Shown one piece after another: positions 14,202 to 17,657 of a DNA stretch of 17,657 nucleotides (positions are counted from its first letter, which is position 1; each line of letters begins with the position of its first letter). Source of the stretch: JBAXSK01 sp044358815 (GTDB lineage Bacteria; Cyanobacteriota; Cyanobacteriia; Pseudanabaenales; Pseudanabaenaceae); the NCBI GenBank assembly GCA_044358815.1, contig JBIKNH010000076.1:1-17657 (forward strand). Reading direction: 5' to 3'. The notes under the pieces were generated by a model. It did no database searches and was not told the DNA's origin. It worked only from the letters and a program-made list of their open reading frames with translations. The position numbers and the translations under genes were made by a program.

Positions 14202-17200
14202 ATGACTATCAAACCGTCTCAGCTCAGCTTTGCTTTGTCTACTATTTCTAATGGCAAAACTGCTAAATTTTGCCAAGCTAGAAGTATCGTTGTCTTTGAT
14301 AGTCGTGTGCAAGATCTGGATGTTCTCTACAGAGCGTTACGACCGAGTACGATCGCCTATACCATCTCACCAGAAGAAGATGCGCTTAATGTCATCACGC
14401 ATTTGTTGGCTGAGACTGGAGCGCAAAAACTAGCGATCGTGGCTCATGGGGAATCAGGGGTGGTCCATGTTGGCGCACATGCGCTGACTTTGGAAGAGGT
14501 ACAGTCCAGATCGGCGCTTTTACAGGAGTGGTGTGTCCAAGAGATTGATCTGTATAGTTGTGAAGTTGGTGCAGACAAAGAATTTTTAGCAGAGCTAGAA
14601 AGAGTAACCAAAGCAGAAGTGTTTGCCTCTTCCAATTTAGTTGGTGCGGCAAAGCGGGGCGGCAATTGGGATCTAGTCTCTAATTCAGGGCAGCAGGTGA
14701 TCCATTCACCTTTGCTAATAGAATTTTTAGGGGATTATACCGATGTTCTGAATGATGTTTATGCTTCGACTGGAAATGATTTTACTACGGGTTTAGGCGC
14801 TCAGGGACAAACGTCGAATACGTCACCATTCAATGACAACATCTACATTACAAACCAAAATCAAATTCAAGCTGGAGATATCTTTGATGGTGGTGCTAGT
14901 TATGATCAAATTGCGCTATATGGTGTAACTTTTTTCTTTCTAACAGATGCCCAACTTGTAAATATCGAAAGGATTCTTGTTGCCTCCGCACCCTCATCCG
15001 TCACCATTAATCTGAGCAATCAAACTGAAGGTTTTGATATTTATGGCACTCCCCTTGCCGATCAAGTGACGGGCGGTTCAGGAAATGATTTCCTCTACAA
15101 TTTAGGTGCGGGAGCAACGTTTAATGGCGGCGGCGGCACCAACTCCATTCAGTTAACCAGCAGCTCAACTAATCTCAATAACGCCACTGATGCCCAAATT
15201 GTCAACGTACAAAACATTGATGGTAATGCTGTCACAAATGCTCTCACAATTAATCTCAGCAATCAAACTGAGGGGTTTGTCATTTCCAGTAATAGCTATG
15301 GCAGTGGTTCGATTATTGGTAGTCAAGGTAATGACACCATAAACTATTTCGGCGGTTTAGGGACTACATATAATGGCGGGACTGGAACTAATCGTATTGT
15401 TATAAATGCTAACCCAACAGACCTTAATAACGCCACAGATGCTCAGATCTCGAATATTCAGATAATCGATGTATCTGCGCCTACTGGAGTTAACCTAAGT
15501 AATCAAACTGAAGGTTTTACTATTAACGGCTCTGCCAATGGAGAGATAATCATTGGTAGTGCAGGTAACGACACCATCAATGGCTTTGCTGGTATAGATA
15601 CTGTAGATGGTGGGGCTGGCACCGATACCATTGCCTTAACTGGAACTTCAACCAATCTCAATAGCGCCACCGATGCCCAGATTGTTAATATTGAATCGAT
15701 TACTACTTCAGCAGCAGCAACGATCAATCTTAGTAATCAAACTGAAGGTTTTAACATTACAGGAAGCGGTGGTGTCGATACTATTACGGGCAGTGCAGGG
15801 GCTGACAATATCAATGCGGGGAGTGGCAACGACACCATCAATGAATTTGTGGGTGCGGATACCATAGATGGTGGGGCAGGCACCGATACAATTGTTCTTA
15901 GCACCTCAAGTATTACTAGCGCCACCGATGCCCAGATTGTTAATGTTGAAACGATTACAGCTTCGGCAGCAGCAACAATTAACCTCAGTAGTCAAACCGA
16001 AGCTTTTACCATTACAGGCAGTAGTGCTGCGGATACGATTACAGGTGGTGCTGGGGCGGATACCATCGTTGGGTTTGTGGGGGCAGATACTGTAAATGCT
16101 GGGGCTGGTACTGACACCATTACCTTAACTGCCACTTCAACTAATCTCAATAGCGCTACCGATGCACAAATTACCAATGTGGAAGCTATTTCCGCATCTG
16201 GTGCAGCAGCAGCCGTAACTATTAACCTCAGCAGTCAAACCGAAGGCTTATCAATCACAGGCAGTAGTTCGGCGGATACGATTACGGGCGGTGCAGGTAA
16301 TGACATCATCAATGGTTTCGTTGGGGCGGATATTGTAGATGGCGGTGCTGGAACCGATACCATTCTCTTAACTGCCACTTCAACTACGCTCAATAGCGCT
16401 ACTGATGCACAAGTTGCCAACGTGGAAGCGATTGATGCCTCTAGTGCCTCTGGGGTAACGATTACGCTGACCAATCAGACCGAAGGGTTCTCAATCACAG
16501 GCAGTAGTACTGTCGATACGATTACGGGTGGTTCGGGTAACGATATTATCAATGGGTTTGCTGGTGCAGATACAGTAGATGGTGGCATTGGCACAGATAC
16601 CATTGTTTTAACTGCCACTTCAACTACTCTAAATAGTGCTACCGATGCCCGGATTGTTAATGTTGAGGCTATTTCTGCATCTGGTGCAGCCGCAGCCGTA
16701 ACGATTATTCTAACTAACCAAACTGAAGGATTTACGATTACAGGCAGTGGTTTTGCCGATACGATTACAGGCAGTACAGCAGCGGATACGATCAATGCTG
16801 GGGCTGGTAACGACACCATTAATGGCTTTGCTGGTGCAGATACTATAGATGGCGGCGCTGGAACCGATACCATTCTCTTATCGGCGACTTCAACTACTCT
16901 AAATAGCGCTACCGATACCCAGATTGTTAATATTGAAGCGATTACAACTTCAGCAGCAGCAACAATTAACCTTAGCAGTCAAACCGAAGCATTCTCAATT
17001 ACAGGCAGTGGTTTTGTCGATACGATTACAGGCAGTACAGCAGCGGATACGATCAATGCTGGGGCTGGTAACGACACTATTAATGAATTCGTGGGTGCAG
17101 ATACCGTAGATGGTGGGACAGGCACCGATACCATTGTTTTAACTGCCACTTCAACTAATCTCAATAGTGCTACCGATGTCCAGATTGTTAATGTTGAAGC

Positions 17201-17657
17201 GATTACGGCTTCGGCAGCAGCAACAATTAACCTCAGTGGTCAAACCGAAGCTTTTAGCATTACAGGCAGTAGTGCTGCGGATACGATTACGGGCGGTAGT
17301 GGGGCGGATACCATCGTCGGGTTTGTGGGGGCAGATACTGCAGATGGTGGGGCAGGAACCGACACCATTGTTTTAACAGCCACTTCAGCTAATCTCAATA
17401 GCGCTACCGATGCCCAAATTGCCAACGTGGAAGCTATTTCCGCATCTGGTGCAGCAGCAGCCGTAACTATTAACCTCAGCAGTCAAACCGAAGGCTTATC
17501 AATCACAGGCAGTAGTTCGGCGGATACGATTACGGGCGGTGCAGGTAATGACACCATCATTGGTTTCGTTGGGGCAGATATTGTAGATGGCGGTGCTGGA
17601 ATCGATACCATTCTCTTAACGGCGACTACAACTACGCTCAATAGCGCTACCGATGCC
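14202..17657 (+). CDS. DUF4347-domain protein with tandem RTX-like calcium-binding repeats (partial, runs off the window)
   Basis: An uninterrupted frame of 1152 codons from ATG 14202 to the last base, with no stop, so the C-terminus is missing. Residues about 28-165 form a DUF4347 domain: SIVVFDSRVQDLDVLYRAL, then LAIVAHGESGVVHVG, IDLYSCEVGADKEFLAEL and FASSNLVGAAKRGGNWDL. H82 and C120 are the family's conserved pair. From about residue 255 to the end come some ten units of 78-90 residues. Each has one or more G-G-x-G-x-D-x-(I/V) nonapeptides (GGAGADTIV, GGSGNDIIN), followed by LTATSTNLNSATDAQIVNVE and INLSNQTEGFTITGS. Such nonapeptides bind calcium in RTX proteins secreted by type I systems. 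There is no N-terminal signal peptide, which fits a C-terminal type I signal beyond the window, but that is inference. It is probably a large surface or extracellular adhesin-like protein. The start has no strong ribosome binding site. Confidence 0.93.
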   Translation, partial: MTIKPSQLSFALSTISNGKTAKFCQARSIVVFDSRVQDLDVLYRALRPSTIAYTISPEEDALNVITHLLAETGAQKLAIVAHGESGVVHVGAHALTLEEVQSRSALLQEWCVQEIDLYSCEVGADKEFLAELERVTKAEVFASSNLVGAAKRGGNWDLVSNSGQQVIHSPLLIEFLGDYTDVLNDVYASTGNDFTTGLGAQGQTSNTSPFNDNIYITNQNQIQAGDIFDGGASYDQIALYGVTFFFLTDAQLVNIERILVASAPSSVTINLSNQTEGFDIYGTPLADQVTGGSGNDFLYNLGAGATFNGGGGTNSIQLTSSSTNLNNATDAQIVNVQNIDGNAVTNALTINLSNQTEGFVISSNSYGSGSIIGSQGNDTINYFGGLGTTYNGGTGTNRIVINANPTDLNNATDAQISNIQIIDVSAPTGVNLSNQTEGFTINGSANGEIIIGSAGNDTINGFAGIDTVDGGAGTDTIALTGTSTNLNSATDAQIVNIESITTSAAATINLSNQTEGFNITGSGGVDTITGSAGADNINAGSGNDTINEFVGADTIDGGAGTDTIVLSTSSITSATDAQIVNVETITASAAATINLSSQTEAFTITGSSAADTITGGAGADTIVGFVGADTVNAGAGTDTITLTATSTNLNSATDAQITNVEAISASGAAAAVTINLSSQTEGLSITGSSSADTITGGAGNDIINGFVGADIVDGGAGTDTILLTATSTTLNSATDAQVANVEAIDASSASGVTITLTNQTEGFSITGSSTVDTITGGSGNDIINGFAGADTVDGGIGTDTIVLTATSTTLNSATDARIVNVEAISASGAAAAVTIILTNQTEGFTITGSGFADTITGSTAADTINAGAGNDTINGFAGADTIDGGAGTDTILLSATSTTLNSATDTQIVNIEAITTSAAATINLSSQTEAFSITGSGFVDTITGSTAADTINAGAGNDTINEFVGADTVDGGTGTDTIVLTATSTNLNSATDVQIVNVEAITASAAATINLSGQTEAFSITGSSAADTITGGSGADTIVGFVGADTADGGAGTDTIVLTATSANLNSATDAQIANVEAISASGAAAAVTINLSSQTEGLSITGSSSADTITGGAGNDTIIGFVGADIVDGGAGIDTILLTATTTTLNSATDA
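15003..17657 (+). repeat. Tandem coding repeats of about 233-272 bp, with a 1248-bp higher-order duplication
   Basis: The marker AATAGCGCTACCGATGC or a close variant recurs at about 15177, 15426, 15660, 15913, 16148, 16391, 16630, 16902, 17163, 17397 and 17640. The first units are more divergent than the last ones. The block at about 15916-16402 matches 17164-17650 at a constant offset of 1248 bp. Within it, 16179-16402 and 17427-17650 (224 bp) differ at seven positions by eye. Confidence 0.85.

Noticed and set aside
15503..17425. Many short minus-strand frames of the type MVSVPAPPSTVSAPTNPLMVSLP
   Set aside because: They are antisense images of the tandem coding repeats of the plus-strand DUF4347 protein, repeat with the same period, and have no starts or neighbours of their own.
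1..17657. tRNA genes
   Set aside because: No cloverleaf with a GTTCRA T-loop and matching acceptor stem was recognised; the GGTTCAATT in the 189-bp repeats has no accompanying arms.

Overview
The window looks like cyanobacterial chromosomal DNA of moderate GC content. The supports are one HIP1 octamer (GCGATCGC) in each of two repeat copies, cyanobacterial-looking housekeeping proteins (HisF, LeuRS, FtsX, PyrF), weak or absent Shine-Dalgarno sites in front of many genes, an N-terminal DUF4347 domain on a large repeat protein, and a DUF433/DUF5615 toxin-antitoxin pair of a kind common in cyanobacteria. A filamentous genus is plausible, but the sequence does not name a species.

Layout. (1) 1-1277: one small charged, helical gene (313-645) with its own terminator, then about 630 nt with no convincing gene. 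(2) 1278-3053: an accessory patch. It holds a HEPN-like protein whose end is written by a repeat, a C-terminal fragment of a DUF1016/PD-(D/E)XK nuclease lying between two 189-bp near-identical repeats with 12-bp terminal inverted repeats, a third partial repeat copy, and a DUF433 antitoxin followed by an internally deleted DUF5615 toxin. (3) 3186-8729: hisF (minus), a divergent secreted proline-rich protein of unknown function, a MAPEG-family membrane protein, and leuS (minus) with an intrinsic terminator. (4) 8730-9683: no clear gene, but a strong leftward terminator, a perfect inverted repeat and a possible leftward promoter suggest an unannotated transcript. (5) 9684-13250: ftsX (minus, without ftsE beside it), an AT-rich gap with short tandem repeats, a CPA2 cation/proton antiporter (plus), and pyrF (minus, convergent). 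(6) 13251-14201: AT-rich and without a gene. (7) 14202 to the window end: one continuous reading frame of 1152 codons with no stop, made of a DUF4347 domain followed by about ten tandem units of roughly 80 residues carrying RTX-like calcium-binding nonapeptides. Many short antisense frames inside it are shadows.

The housekeeping genes do not form an operon. HisF (histidine and AICAR synthesis), PyrF (UMP synthesis), LeuRS (leucyl-tRNA) and FtsX (division and cell-wall control) are single transcription units. The points most worth a second look are the large DUF4347/RTX-like protein with its higher-order 1248-bp internal duplication, the repeat-disrupted toxin/nuclease patch, and the possible RNA gene between leuS and ftsX.
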